From Glycine soja (lineage: Eukaryota > Streptophyta > Magnoliopsida > Fabales > Fabaceae), in NCBI RefSeq assembly GCF_004193775.1, contig NC_041007.1, forward strand, positions 26,625,323-26,689,322: 64,000 nt of DNA, in the 5' to 3' direction. The position numbers and the translations under genes are program-made. Positions within the stretch are counted from its first letter, which is position 1. Every line of letters starts with the position of its first letter. This document shows positions 1 through 9,965 of the stretch, piece by piece. The notes under the pieces were generated by a model. That model was not told the origin of the DNA. It made no database searches and worked only from the letters and a program-made list of their open reading frames with translations.

Positions 1-1
1 A

Positions 2-2044
2 CTTAGAAGAGGGACTCCAACAACTCTGTATGAAATCTGGAAAGGGAGGAAGCCAACGGTTAAGCACTTCCACATCTTTGGAAGTCCATGTTACATTTTG
101 GCAGATAGAGAGCAAAGGAGAAAGATGGATCCCAAGAGTGATGCAGGAATATTCCTGGGATACTCTACAAACAGCAGAGCATATAGAGTATTCAATTCCA
201 GAACCAGAACTGTGATGGAATCCATCAATGTGGTTGTTGATGATCTAACTCCAGCAAGAAAGAAGGATGTCGAAGAAGATGTCAGAACATCGGGAGACAA
301 TGTAGCAGATACAGCTAAAAGTGCAGAAAATGCAGAAAACTCTGATTCTGCTACAGATGAACCAAGCATCACTCAACCTGACAAGAAACCCTCCATTAGA
401 ATCCAGAAGATGCACCCCAAGGAGCTGATTATAGGAGATCCAAACAGAGGAGTCACTACAAGATCAAGGGAGATTGAGATTGTCTCCAACTCATGTTTTG
501 TCTCCAAAATTGAGCCCAAGAATGTGAAAGAGGCACTGACTGATGAGTTCTGGATCAATGCTATGCAAGAAGAATTGGAGCAATTCAAAAGGAATGAAGT
601 CTGGGAGCTAGTTCCGAGACCCGAGGGAACTAATGTGATTGGCACCAAGTGGATCTTCAAGAACAAAACCAATGAAGAAGGTGTTATAACCAGAAACAAG
701 GCCAGACTTGTTGCTCAAGGCTACACTCAGATTGAAGGTGTAGACTTTGATGAAACTTTCGCTCCAGTTGCTAGACTAGAGTCCATCAGATTGTTACTTG
801 GTGTAGCTTGCATCCTCAAATTCAAGCTGTACCAGATGGATGTGAAGAGCGCGTTTCTGAATGGATACCTGAATGAAGAAGCCTATGTGGAGCAGCCAAA
901 GGGATTTATAGATCCAACTCATCCAGATCATGTATACAGGCTCAAGAAGGCTCTCTATGGATTGAAGCAAGCTCCAAGAGCTTGGTATGAAAGGCTAACA
1001 GAGTTCCTTACTCAGCAAGGGTATAGGAAGGGAGGAATTGACAAGACTCTCTTTGTCAAACAAGATGCTGATAACTTGATGATAGCACAGATATATGTTG
1101 ATGACATTGTGTTTGGAGGGATGTCGAATGAGATGCTTCGACATTTTGTCCAACAGATGCAATCTGAATTTGAGATGAGTCTTGTTGGAGAGCTGACTTA
1201 TTTTCTGGGACTCCAAGTGAAGCAGATGGAAGACTCCATATTCCTCTCACAAAGCAAGTATGCAAAGAACATTGTCAAGAAGTTTGGGATGGAGAATGCC
1301 AGCCATAAAAGAACACCTGCACCTACTCACTTGAAGCTGTCAAAAGATGAAGCTGGCACCAGTGTTGATCAAAGTCTGTACAGAAGCATGATTGGGAGCT
1401 TACTATATTTAACAGCTAGCAGACCCGACATCACCTATGCAGTAGGTGTTTGTGCAAGATATCAAGCCAATCCTAAGATAAGTCACTTGACTCAAGTAAA
1501 GAGAATTCTGAAATATGTAAATGGCACCAGTGACTATGGGATTATGTACTGTCATTGTTCAGATTCAATGCTGGTTGGGTATTGTGATGCTGATTGGGCT
1601 GGAAGTGCAGATGACAGAAAAAGCACTTCTGGTGGATGTTTCTATTTGGGAACCAATCTTATTTCATGGTTCAGCAAAAAGCAGAACTGTGTGTCCCTAT
1701 CTACCGCAGAAGCAGAGTATATTGCAGCAGGAAGCAGCTGTTCACAACTAGTTTGGATGACGCAGATGCTCAAAGAGTACAATGTCGAACAAGATGTCAT
1801 GACATTATACTGTGACAACTTGAGTGCTATTAATATTTCTAAAAATCCTGTGCAACACAGCAGAACCAAGCACATTGACATCAGACATCACTATATCAGA
1901 GAGCTTGTTGATGATAAAGTTATCACACTGAAGCATGTTGACACTGAGGAACAAATAGCAGATATTTTCACAAAGGCATTGGATGCAAATCAGTTTGAAA
2001 AACTGAGGGGCAAGCTGGGCATTTGTCTGCTAGAGGAATTGTAG
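2..2044 (+). CDS. pol: Sirevirus pol: integrase C-terminus, reverse transcriptase, RNase H (5' partial)
   Basis: This is the C-terminal part of a Ty1/copia polyprotein that copies and integrates the element inside the virus-like particle and nucleus. The frame is open from base 2, before the first ATG at 98, so the start lies outside the window. Visible parts are the integrase tail ([20 protein letters not shown] region, from base 2 to about 200), an acidic linker, the RT with KSAFLNG and the catalytic YVDD at 1094-1105, and a copia RNase H (YCDADWAG, then STAEAEYIA, then the [11 protein letters not shown] end). It is uninterrupted to TAG at 2042-2044, unlike most other genes in the window, so the copy looks young. 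The same frame stays open past the TAG into the env-like ORF. Confidence 0.93.
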   Translation, partial: LRRGTPTTLYEIWKGRKPTVKHFHIFGSPCYILADREQRRKMDPKSDAGIFLGYSTNSRAYRVFNSRTRTVMESINVVVDDLTPARKKDVEEDVRTSGDNVADTAKSAENAENSDSATDEPSITQPDKKPSIRIQKMHPKELIIGDPNRGVTTRSREIEIVSNSCFVSKIEPKNVKEALTDEFWINAMQEELEQFKRNEVWELVPRPEGTNVIGTKWIFKNKTNEEGVITRNKARLVAQGYTQIEGVDFDETFAPVARLESIRLLLGVACILKFKLYQMDVKSAFLNGYLNEEAYVEQPKGFIDPTHPDHVYRLKKALYGLKQAPRAWYERLTEFLTQQGYRKGGIDKTLFVKQDADNLMIAQIYVDDIVFGGMSNEMLRHFVQQMQSEFEMSLVGELTYFLGLQVKQMEDSIFLSQSKYAKNIVKKFGMENASHKRTPAPTHLKLSKDEAGTSVDQSLYRSMIGSLLYLTASRPDITYAVGVCARYQANPKISHLTQVKRILKYVNGTSDYGIMYCHCSDSMLVGYCDADWAGSADDRKSTSGGCFYLGTNLISWFSKKQNCVSLSTAEAEYIAAGSSCSQLVWMTQMLKEYNVEQDVMTLYCDNLSAINISKNPVQHSRTKHIDIRHHYIRELVDDKVITLKHVDTEEQIADIFTKALDANQFEKLRGKLGICLLEEL

Positions 2045-2050
2045 CAACTA
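2042..2050 (+). promoter_or_regulatory. Leaky stop context (TAG CAA CTA) between pol and env-like ORF
   Basis: The pol stop TAG is followed by CAACTA, which fits the CAR-YYA context that promotes readthrough of UAG. After the TAG, the same frame stays open from 2045 to 4090. Stop-codon suppression has been reported for SIRE1 as the way its env-like protein is expressed. Here the sequence itself supports it, while the level of readthrough is not visible. Confidence 0.85.
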
Positions 2051-4090
2051 CTGATATCTGAACGTGCCCAAACGAATCACTTAACATTAATAGCACGTTC
2101 ACTACTGAACCAAAGCAAATTCGACCGTTGCTTCACACGTCCCTCTACATTCCTCATTCAAACTTATATTTTCGTGTTAATTTCGTTTTCTGCATTCCCC
2201 AACAGCTCTCAGAAATTAACGAAATCATTCCAAACGCTCTGCTTTTCCATGGCTACCTCACCAAAAGAAACTTCAGCTCCTGGTTCACCCTCTGTACCAT
2301 CATCTCCGCACCAGGAACAACCAGAATTCAACATCCAACCCATACAAATAATTCCTGGTCAAGCCTCTGTCCCTGAGAAACTGGTTCCCAGAAGGCAACA
2401 GGGAGTGAAGATTGCTGAAAACCCTAGCCTTGCAACAAGTCCTAGGGAAGTAGACACGGAGATGGACAAGAAAATCTGCAGTATTGTGAGTAGCATTTTG
2501 AAAGACGCCTCTGTTCCTGATGCTGAGAAAGATGTTCCAACATCTTCCACCCCAAATGTTTCTGTGCCTGATGTTGATAAAGATGTTCCAACATCTTCCG
2601 CTCCAAATGCTGAAGCCCTCCCTTCACCCAGTGAAGAGGAATCAACAAAAGAAGATGATCAAGCCACAGAAGAGACCCCTGCACCACGGGCACCAGAACC
2701 TGCTCCAGGTGACCTCATTGACCTGGAAGAAGTAGAATCTGATGAGGAACCCATTGCCAACAGGTTGGCACCTGGCATTGCAGAAAGGTTACAAAGCAGA
2801 AAGGGAAAAACCCCCATTAAGAGGTCTGGACGAATCAAGACTATGGCACAGAAGAAGAGCACTCCAATCACTCCTACCTCATCCAGAAGGAGCAAGGTTG
2901 CAATCCCCTCCAAGAAGAGGAAAGAAATTTCCTCATTCGATTCTGATGATGATGTCGAACTAGATGTCTCGACATCAAAGAGGGCCAAGAAATCTGGGAG
3001 AAAGGTGCCTGGAAATGTTCCTGATGCACCATTGGACAACATCTCTTTCCACTCCATTGGCAATGTTGAAAAGTGGAAATATGTGTATCAACGCAGACTT
3101 GCGGTTGAAAGAGAACTGGGAAGAAATGCCTTGGATTGCAAGGAGACCATGGACCTCATCAAGGCTGCTGGACTACTGAAGACAGTCACCAAGTTGGGAG
3201 ACTGTTATGAAGGCCTAGTCAGGGAATTCATTGTCAACATTCCCTCTGACATAACAAACAGAAAGAGTGATGAAAAAGTATTTGTCAGAGGAAAGTGTAT
3301 TAGATTCTCCCCTGCTGTGATCAACAAGTACCTGGGCAGACCTACTGAAGGAGTGGTGGATATTGATGTTTCTGAGCATCAGATTGCCAAGGAAATCACT
3401 GCCAAACGAGTCCAGCATTGGCCAAAGAAAGGGAAGCTGTCTGCAGGGAAGCTGAGTGTGAAATATGCAATCCTGCACAGGATTGGAGCTGCAAACTGGG
3501 TACCCACCAACCATACCTCCACTGTTGCCACAGGTTTGGGTAAATTTCTGTATGCTGTGGGAACCAAGTCCAAATTTAATTTTGGAAACTATATTTTTGA
3601 TCAAACTGTTAAGCATTCAGAATCATTTGCTGTCAAATTACCCATTGCCTTCCCTACTGTATTGTGTGGCATTATGTTGAGTCAACACCCCAATATTTTA
3701 AACTACACTGACTCTGTGATAAAGAGAGAATCTCCTCTATCCCTGCACTACAAACTGTTTGAGGGGACACATGTCCCAGACATTGTCTCGACATCAGGGA
3801 AAGCTACTGCTTCAGGTGCTGTGTCCAAGGATGCCTTGATTGCTGAACTCAAGGACACATGCAAGGTGCTGGAAGCAACCATCAAAGCCACCACAGAGAA
3901 GAAGATGGAGCTAGAACGGCTGATCAAAAGGCTCTCAGAAAGTGGCATTGATGATGGTGAAGCAGCTGAGGAAGAAGAAGCAGCTGAGCAAGAAGAAGAA
4001 GAAGCTGAGGAAGAAGAAGAAGAAGCCGATGAGGAAGATGCAGCAGCGGATACAGAATCTGATGATGATGATTCTGAAGCCACCCCATGA
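2045..4090 (+). CDS. Sirevirus env-like protein (readthrough extension of pol)
   Basis: The ORF is in frame with pol. If made as a separate protein, the likely start is the ATG at 2249 (MATSPKET). If made by readthrough, it adds about 681 residues to pol. Just before 2249 is a hydrophobic stretch (about 2150-2240: FLIQTYIFVLISFSAF) that could be a membrane segment. The first 200 residues after MATSP are rich in Pro, Ser and Thr. A basic Lys/Arg block follows (about 2790-3000), then a globular middle. A predicted coiled coil with Leu/Glu heptads (about 3820-3950) and a long acidic Glu/Asp tail close the protein. This architecture matches the SIRE1 env-like protein, whose real function is unknown. 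No stops or frameshifts are seen. Confidence 0.88.
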   Translation, partial: QLLISERAQTNHLTLIARSLLNQSKFDRCFTRPSTFLIQTYIFVLISFSAFPNSSQKLTKSFQTLCFSMATSPKETSAPGSPSVPSSPHQEQPEFNIQPIQIIPGQASVPEKLVPRRQQGVKIAENPSLATSPREVDTEMDKKICSIVSSILKDASVPDAEKDVPTSSTPNVSVPDVDKDVPTSSAPNAEALPSPSEEESTKEDDQATEETPAPRAPEPAPGDLIDLEEVESDEEPIANRLAPGIAERLQSRKGKTPIKRSGRIKTMAQKKSTPITPTSSRRSKVAIPSKKRKEISSFDSDDDVELDVSTSKRAKKSGRKVPGNVPDAPLDNISFHSIGNVEKWKYVYQRRLAVERELGRNALDCKETMDLIKAAGLLKTVTKLGDCYEGLVREFIVNIPSDITNRKSDEKVFVRGKCIRFSPAVINKYLGRPTEGVVDIDVSEHQIAKEITAKRVQHWPKKGKLSAGKLSVKYAILHRIGAANWVPTNHTSTVATGLGKFLYAVGTKSKFNFGNYIFDQTVKHSESFAVKLPIAFPTVLCGIMLSQHPNILNYTDSVIKRESPLSLHYKLFEGTHVPDIVSTSGKATASGAVSKDALIAELKDTCKVLEATIKATTEKKMELERLIKRLSESGIDDGEAAEEEEAAEQEEEEAEEEEEEADEEDAAADTESDDDDSEATP

Positions 4091-4739
4091 TCATCAGACC
4101 TTTATATTTTTTTTGCTATAGGGGCATGTCCCTTTGAACAATTGATTACTATTGGTCTGTAATATTTGCACCTTAAGTTCATGCATTCTACTTTTGTCAA
4201 ATTCTGTCTAAAAAGGGGGAGTAATAGTATTATGCTTGCTATTATGCATGATTTTGAGTAGTAGGACACTATGTATGCAATAGTAGTATTATGCATGATT
4301 GATACGATGTATGGCAGTAGGAAACGATGTATGCATGATTCATGCCTTTGGGGGGAGTTGTATTTTGAGGGGGAGACTGCTGCTGAGGATGACTGATGTA
4401 AGCTACTAGAAGCTGATAGAAGACGCTGCAGTAAGAGCATGAAGACAGGGGGAGCAGAAAGCTGATGTCACAAGAGATGTCTTGACATCCTGGAAAGACT
4501 AGTAGCTGATAGAAGATGCTGCAGTAAGCATGAAGACAGGGGGAGCAGAAGCAGAAAGCTGATGTCACGTGAGATGTCTTGACATCCTGGAGAAGACTTG
4601 TAGATTTGCAACTTGAAGAATTTCCGCTGTGCTTGATTACTCTGATAATGAAAGTTGCTGATCCCACTTGCATAACTGCTCGTACCTGCTCAGGAAGTGT
4701 CTAAGTATGTTTTAGACAAAATTTGCCAAAGGGGGAGAT
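4091..4739 (+). other. Sirevirus 3' noncoding region with multiple polypurine tracts
   Basis: There is no gene here. The strand carries repeated G-rich purine tracts (near 4213, 4349, 4368, 4446, 4538 and 4730), the last being AAAGGGGGAGATT, which abuts the LTR and is the plus-strand primer. Multiple PPTs are a known Sirevirus trait. A near-duplicate block of about 100 bp lies at 4403-4498 and 4502-4598, each copy ending with GATGTCTTGACATCC, a near palindrome. Confidence 0.8.
4403..4598 (+). repeat. Tandem duplication of about 97 bp in the Sirevirus 3' region
   Basis: Two copies both hold AGCTGATAGAAGA, CTGCAGTAAG, GAAGACAGGGGGAGCAGA and AGATGTCTTGACATCCTGGA in the same order. The duplication carries one internal polypurine tract and one GATGTC/GACATC palindrome per copy. 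Confidence 0.85.
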
Positions 4740-5333
4740 TGTTAGTGCTTAGCTCTACTAAGTGTTTAAAAGATTGGCTAAGATTTTGTTAAAACATAAG
4801 CACTTAGACAATGAAGGAAAGCTGGAGTTGCTGCACATGATGTCCAACGTTATGTCAAAGAATAAGATCGGGCTGCACAATGCACAAGGCAAGATGAAAT
4901 GTCAAATGAAGAATTGAAGCTGCAGGATTCACGATGTCGGATACAATGTCCAGGACATCCTGCCCGAGAATACTGGAGTTGCTGTACAATGCAAGATAAA
5001 AGTCAAGTAGTGAAGCTGCAGGATCCACGATGTCGGATACGATGTCCTGACATCCGGCCCGATAATACTGGACATATAATTCTGTTATATCTTTAACAGA
5101 TTATTGTGCAGTTAGCAAGAGATAAGAAGATCTATCTTCTGGAACGAATTAAAAGATAATTAAAGTTCGAATTTCAAAGTAGAAGAGTTCGTTCAGGGAT
5201 TAAAGATTAAAGATAAAAACTAAAAGATCAAACTGTATCTTTTAGTTCTTTAACTGCAGACTTTCAGGAAGAATGATAGATCTCCTCCAGCACAAGCCGT
5301 TGCAGCCCAGAAACGCACATTGCTATATAATCA

Positions 5334-5340
5334 TGGAGGC
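5334..5340 (+). promoter_or_regulatory. TATA box of the Sirevirus LTR
   Basis: TATATAA lies about 590 bp into the LTR, where a U3/R border is expected. No experimental start site is known from this sequence. Confidence 0.6.
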
Positions 5341-5451
5341 TGCACGAGTTCTGTACCAAGTCCGGGATTGAAGAGTTATTTTGTGAGTTTTGGGACTTGA
5401 GTGTTTTGTGAGCCACCTTGATGTTACTCTAACATCAAGTGTAGGACCTGA

Positions 5452-5531
5452 GTGTGTAGAGTTGATCTCTAGTGTGTAGAGTTGATCTCTAGTGTGTAGA
5501 GTTGATCTCTTTTGTTCAGAGTTGATCTCTG
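5452..5531 (+). repeat. About four 20-bp tandem copies of GTGTGTAGAGTTGATCTCTA
   Basis: Three near-perfect copies and one degenerate copy follow one another downstream of the TATA box, so they would be transcribed in R/U5. Confidence 0.85.
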
Positions 5532-5866
5532 GTGTGTCTTTGATTTAATTGTAAACACGGGAGAGTGTTTGAGAGGGAGTGAGCGGGGTTTCTCATATCT
5601 AAGAGTGGCTCTTAGGTAGAGATCGCACGGGTAGTGGTTAGGTGAGAAGGTTGTAAACAGTGGCTGTTAGACCTTGAACTAACACTATTTTAGTGGATTT
5701 CCTCCCTGGCTTGGTAGCCCCCAGATGTAGGTGAGGTTGCACCGAACTGGGTTAACAATTCTCTTGTGTTATTTACTTGTTTAAACTGTACACACAGTCA
5801 AATATAATCTGCATGTTCTGAAGTGTGATGTCGTGACATCCTGTACGACATCTGTCCCCAGTATCA

Positions 5867-7191
5867 GAATTTCAATTAGATTCAAGGGGAGGATATGTGT
5901 GCCATCTTTAGATGATTTGAGAGTTAAGATCTTGGAAGAAGCGCATAAAAGTCGTCTTAGTTTCCATCCAGGAATGACTAAGATGTACCAAGATTTGAAG
6001 AGAAGTTTTTGGTGGCATGGCATGAAGAAAGATGTAGCTGAATATGTAGCGAGGTGTTTGACATGTCAAAAGGCTAAGGCTGAGCACCAGCGACCATCAG
6101 GAGAATTGAAGCCATTGGAAATTCCGGAATGGAAATGGGAGAGCATATCTATGGATTTTGTATCTAGTTTACCTAAGACTAGTCGTGGACATGATGTTGT
6201 GTGGGTCATAGTAGATCGACTTACCAAATCTGCTCATTTTATTCCGGTGAATATGAAGTATAGAATGGAGAAGCTAGTGGAGTTGTATATCAAAGAAGTA
6301 GTAAGGCTGCATGGAATTCCTTCCAGTATTGTATCCGACAGGGATCCGAGGTTTACTTCGCGATTTTGGACAAGTCTACATGAAGCTTTGGGGACAAAGC
6401 TGAATCTTAGTTCAGCTTATCATCCTCAAACAGATGGTCAGACCGAACGAACCATTCAGACTCTAGAAGATCTACTTCGGGCGTGTATTATAGAGCAACA
6501 AGGTAGCTAGATGGATTGTTTGCCATTGATTGAGTTTACTTACAACAATGGCTACCAAGCCAGTATTGGTATGGCTCCTTTTGAAGCTCTATATGGACGA
6601 AAGTGCAAAACTCCTATTTGTTGGTATGATGATGGAGAAGCAGTACTTCTTGGACCTGAAATGCTACAACAGATCACCAAACAAGTGAAATTGATTCGAA
6701 AGAAGATAAAAGCATCTCAGGATAGGAAGAAGAGCTATTATGATAGAAGGAGGAAGCCATTAGATTTTCAGGAAGGAGAACATGTGTTTTTAAAGGTTTC
6801 TCCTGTCACCGGAGTTGGAAGAGCTCTCAAATCTAGGAAGTTGATGCCCAAGTATCTAGGTCCGTATCAGATTTTGAAGAAGGTTGGGCCTGTAGCTTAT
6901 CATATCGCCTTACCTCCGAGTTTATCGAATTTGCATCCTGTGTTTCATGTCTCTTAACTGAGACGGTACAACCCGGATCCATCACATATACTTGCAGTGG
7001 ACGAGGTACATATGAAGGATAACCTCACCTATAAAGCACAACCTCAGAAGATCACTGATCGAAGGATGAAGTCACTAAGAGGAAAGGAGATCGCGTTGGT
7101 GAAGGTGCAGTGGGGAACCGATGAGGGTGATTCAACATGGGAGTTCGAGGATAGGGTGAGAGAATTGTACCCAAGCTTGTTCATAGAGTAG
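5867..7191 (+). pseudogene. Chromovirus (Tekay/Del-type Ty3/gypsy) integrase with C-terminal chromodomain, broken
   Basis: This is the C-terminal part of a gypsy polyprotein; its 5' part was separated by the Sirevirus insertion. Visible are the HHCC zinc-binding region (HPGM...RCLTCQKAK, about 5955-6080), the integrase core with D (SMDFV), D (SDRDPRF) and E (GQTERTIQ), the GPY/F region (about 6840-6950), and a chromodomain-like end (about 7000-7191, with KVQW and TWEFE aromatic residues). The chromodomain targets integration to marked chromatin in this lineage. Frame is kept throughout, but two in-frame stops break it: TAG at 6508-6510, where Trp is usual, and TAA at 6955-6957. The copy is therefore dead. 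Confidence 0.92.
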
Positions 7192-7214
7192 TTAATTTCG
7201 GGGACGAAATTCCT

Positions 7215-7230
7215 AAAAGGGTGGGAGTAT
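7215..7230 (+). other. Polypurine tract before the chromovirus 3' LTR
   Basis: AAAAGGGTGGGAGTAT lies immediately before the LTR start TGTGACATCC and 23 bp after the pol stop. It is the expected plus-strand priming site. Confidence 0.8.
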
Positions 7231-7673
7231 TGTGACATCCTCGAAATTTCTACTCGGAATTTTTGTAAACGGTGCATTTTGTATGATTATATATGTATAT
7301 AAGTATTATTCAGTGTATATGCATATATGTTCCTGGTAGAAGTAGGAAAAGTGGGGGCAAGATACGTGGGTTAGGCTGATTAAGGAAGAGAAATCCATAA
7401 CTGGAAGGTTATAGGTTAATTCTCAATTAATTAGTCTAAAAATCATCGTTTTGTGTGTAACTTAAAATTTAACAAAACCAGCCTCTGAACCACGCTCGGG
7501 GTTTTATTCAGAGCGTTTTGATATATATATATTGCTTACTTTCGAAAACTGGCCCCGACGGGCGCAGAGAAACGCGAGGGACTGGAACCAGAGAAACGGC
7601 ACGCAAACTGAGGTAGGACTTTGGCATTTCAAAAGGTCAGATTTTTCTCTTCATGTGGCTGAGCATGAGTCAC
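7231..7673 (+). repeat. Chromovirus 3' LTR, first part (interrupted by Ogre A)
   Basis: It starts TGTGACATCC and matches the opposite-strand solo LTR at 59583-63473 over its whole length. It is cut at 7673 by the Ogre A insertion and resumes at 23731. The two parts together are about 3.9 kb. It holds a short AT run near 7522 that is much longer in the solo copy. Confidence 0.93.
7669..7673 (+). other. Left target-site duplication of Ogre A (GTCAC)
   Basis: GTCAC directly precedes the TGTCATACCC start of the element and recurs directly after its CGACA end at 23726-23730. In the uninterrupted solo LTR on the other strand GTCAC occurs once. Confidence 0.95.
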
Positions 7674-8513
7674 TGTCATACCCTAATTTCGTCCGGGGAC
7701 CTTTGCTCGATGACGTGCGACCATTCTTTGGTCCTCGTGAGGTGCTTGACACCCATCATTAGGCAATTTGTGAAATTCCAGGACATGCCGAAAAAAACCA
7801 AAAAAATATTGATGCACAATCCGTAAGTTTCCGTGACACATCGGAAATCAAATGGAAGCATCGTTGCATAATTAAGTGAGGTTCCGTAACATTCCGTAGG
7901 TCAAAAGGGGGATGATTATGTAATCCGCAAAGTTCCGTAACATTACGGAAAGAAAACAAGTATCGTTACGAAATTCGTAAGTTTCCGTAACTTTACGAAA
8001 AAAGAATCACCAAAAAGAGCCAAAGGGGGGGTGTATTTAGTAAAATGGGGGGTGCAAACAGTAATTTTCGAATCTGGGCCCTTCTAGAGGTTTCTGGGCA
8101 ATTTCTTGCTTAAGATTGAAGTAACCTAGGGCGAGCTAGATGGCCACCACACCCCCCGTTTTGTTGAAAAATGGGATTTCGGGGCTTCCGGGACACCCGT
8201 AATGCTTCCGTAAAATTCCCATAACTCTGAATAAGCATAATTAACTTAATACGGGTGAGACGGAAGAGAAAAAAAGAAGAAAATCAAGTCCTATATGCTT
8301 CCGTAAGGCTTCCGTAACTTTTCCGTAAATTACGAAAGAGGGGGGTGAACTTATCAAAATTGGGGGGGTGCAAATAGCAATTTCGAAATTTTGAATTGGG
8401 CCTTCCAGAACGTTTTTTGAAGCTGGGTTGCTTCTGGAGGAAGCAACCCAGCTCGCCTGGGCGAGCTAAGGTCGCCTGGGCGAGCTGGGCGGCAACCTCC
8501 TCCCCTTTTTTCC

Positions 8514-8521
8514 TATAAAAA
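8514..8521 (+). promoter_or_regulatory. TATA box of Ogre A 5' LTR
   Basis: TATAAAAA follows a GC-rich palindrome cluster and a C/T tract. The 3' LTR has the same box at about 22294, and Ogre B has TATAAATA at the equivalent place. Confidence 0.75.
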
Positions 8522-8720
8522 GGCTGAAGGGGGCTGTTCTAAGGATCCCTCAGCCCCCTGGCTATGTATTTCAGCTGTTTTGGGTGAAAAAAATTGTTTC
8601 CGTGAAGAAAATCCAAGCCGAGGTGCTTCCGTAACGCTTCCGAGATGTTTCCGTAAGCAAATCCGTGAAGGTTTTCGTCCGTTCTTCATCGTTCTTCATC
8701 CGTTCTTCGTTCTTCAACGG

Positions 8721-8726
8721 GTAAGT
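8721..8726 (+). promoter_or_regulatory. Splice donor-like site in Ogre A LTR (CGG/GTAAGT)
   Basis: A consensus plant 5' splice site lies about 200 bp after the TATA box. It is conserved in Ogre B LTRs. The first acceptor-like site is a T-rich tract plus CAG/TAG just before ORF1 (about 10814). Confidence 0.5.
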
Positions 8727-9947
8727 TTTCGAATCCGAGACTTTTAATTCATTTCTTGTTTTTTTTTAAGCTTTCCTCTTTATTTCGTTCATTTTCGATT
8801 TCTTTTCTTCCGTCTTTAACGCGCTTTTACCGTTTATTTAAGCCGTTTTCTCATCTAAATAATGATAAAATGAATTTTAACCGATCATTTGTGTTGTAAT
8901 CTCATTTAATCACTTTTAAAATGAAATCTAACCGATCGTTCACGCTATAACCTCGGTTAAACCAAAAAAAGTAAAATAATAATAAAATAATCAAAATATC
9001 TTGAAAAATAATAATAAAATAATCAAAATATCTTTGAATAAAATAAATTAAAAAAATCAATCAGACGTTTTTCTTTGGAAGTTTCCTTGAATGAATTGAT
9101 TAATAACCAAAGTGAAACTAAGACTAAAATAGACTCACAAATCAAGTTTTGTCCGAAAATCACTAAAAACCATTTTAAGGTCCAACGCCTTAAACGGTCC
9201 TCTTTGCTTTTATCGGTTAACATGGACTGTTCAAAAGCATAAAATCAACATGTAACTTTACCGCTTTTGCAAGAACTACGTAGGTCTGATTTCCTCATCG
9301 CAATTGAGGATACGTAGGAGCAAAAGCCCCGCTTTTGTCGACCACCCCAAGAGATCGTTAATGGTCCAAATGCCTTAACGTTTCTCTCCTTTCAAAAACA
9401 AGAGATCGTTAATGGTCCAATGCCTTAACGTTTCTCCCCTTTCAAAATCAAAAGACCGTTTAATGGTTCAACACCTTAAATGACCTTTTGTTCAATAAAA
9501 ACACATTTTGCAAAAAAAACAAAAACAACTTAACCAAACACTTTGTTCCGAAAGAACTACGTAGGTCTGATTTCCTCATCCCAAATTGAGGAATACGTAG
9601 GAGCAAAGGGAAACACCCTTGTCGACCACAAAAAAAGGAAAAAATATAAAAAGGGTATAAAGGATATAAGGACATAAAAGGGAACGTAAAAATCAAAGTC
9701 ATGTTTGCACATTCGATTAAAGGCTGCCGTCCCTTGGGACGGACGTGTGGGGTGCTAATACCTTCCCCGTGCGTAAATACAACTCCCGAACCTTTCACTT
9801 AAAAGTTCGTAGATCGCGTCTTTTTCCGGTTTTTCCGACGTTTTCCTCAAATAAACGTTGGTGGCGACTCCGCGCGTATTCCTTTCGTGGAACACGCATC
9901 CCGCGAGTCTCGCGTCGCCCTCCCGCCGAAGGGTAGGTTGCGACAGT

Positions 9948-9965
9948 TGGCGACTCCACTGGGGA
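9948..9965 (+). other. Primer binding site of Ogre A
   Basis: TGGCGACTCCACTGGGGA begins two bases after the LTR. Ogre elements are known to use a tRNA-Arg primer; I infer the same here, without a tRNA comparison. Confidence 0.75.

Larger units (their letters stand above)
1..5866 (+). mobile_element. SIRE1-type Ty1/copia (Sirevirus) element, 5'-truncated by the window edge
   Basis: The sequence shows, in order, the end of integrase, RT, RNase H, an in-frame TAG, an env-like ORF, a 3' region with many GGGGGAG tracts, and an LTR that starts TGTTAG directly after a polypurine tract. This order and the leaky-stop context are those of the soybean Sirevirus SIRE1 (established knowledge). The element lies in the integrase-region coding sequence of a chromovirus, whose reading frame resumes at about 5867. 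The right edge could be 5866 (ends ATCA) or 5874 (ends TTCA). The 5' LTR and the left TSD are outside the window, so the boundary cannot be proven here. Confidence 0.9.
4740..5866 (+). repeat. 3' LTR of the Sirevirus element
   Basis: The LTR begins TGTTAGTGCTTAG right after the polypurine tract and ends in CA at 5866 (or 5874), about 1.13 kb, the size known for SIRE1. It contains a TATA box at 5334, a 20-bp tandem repeat near 5452-5531, and several GATGTC...GACATC inverted motifs (near 4930-4960, 5035-5055 and 5827-5852). After it, the chromovirus pol frame resumes. Confidence 0.85.
7674..9945 (+). repeat. 5' LTR of Ogre A
   Basis: Starts TGTCATACCC, ends GGTTGCGACA, 2272 bp. U3 is dense in TTCCGTAA motifs. 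AGCTCGCCTGGGCGAGCT palindromes lie just before the TATA box at 8514. A splice-donor-like CGG/GTAAGT follows at 8721, and two TACGTAGG hairpin elements occur near 9275 and 9555. Compared with the 3' LTR it lacks 27 bp of the palindrome repeat near 8125. Confidence 0.95.

Noticed and set aside
3748..4083. Ser/Ala-rich minus-strand frame
   Set aside because: Shadow of the acidic Glu-coding GAA tract of the env-like ORF.
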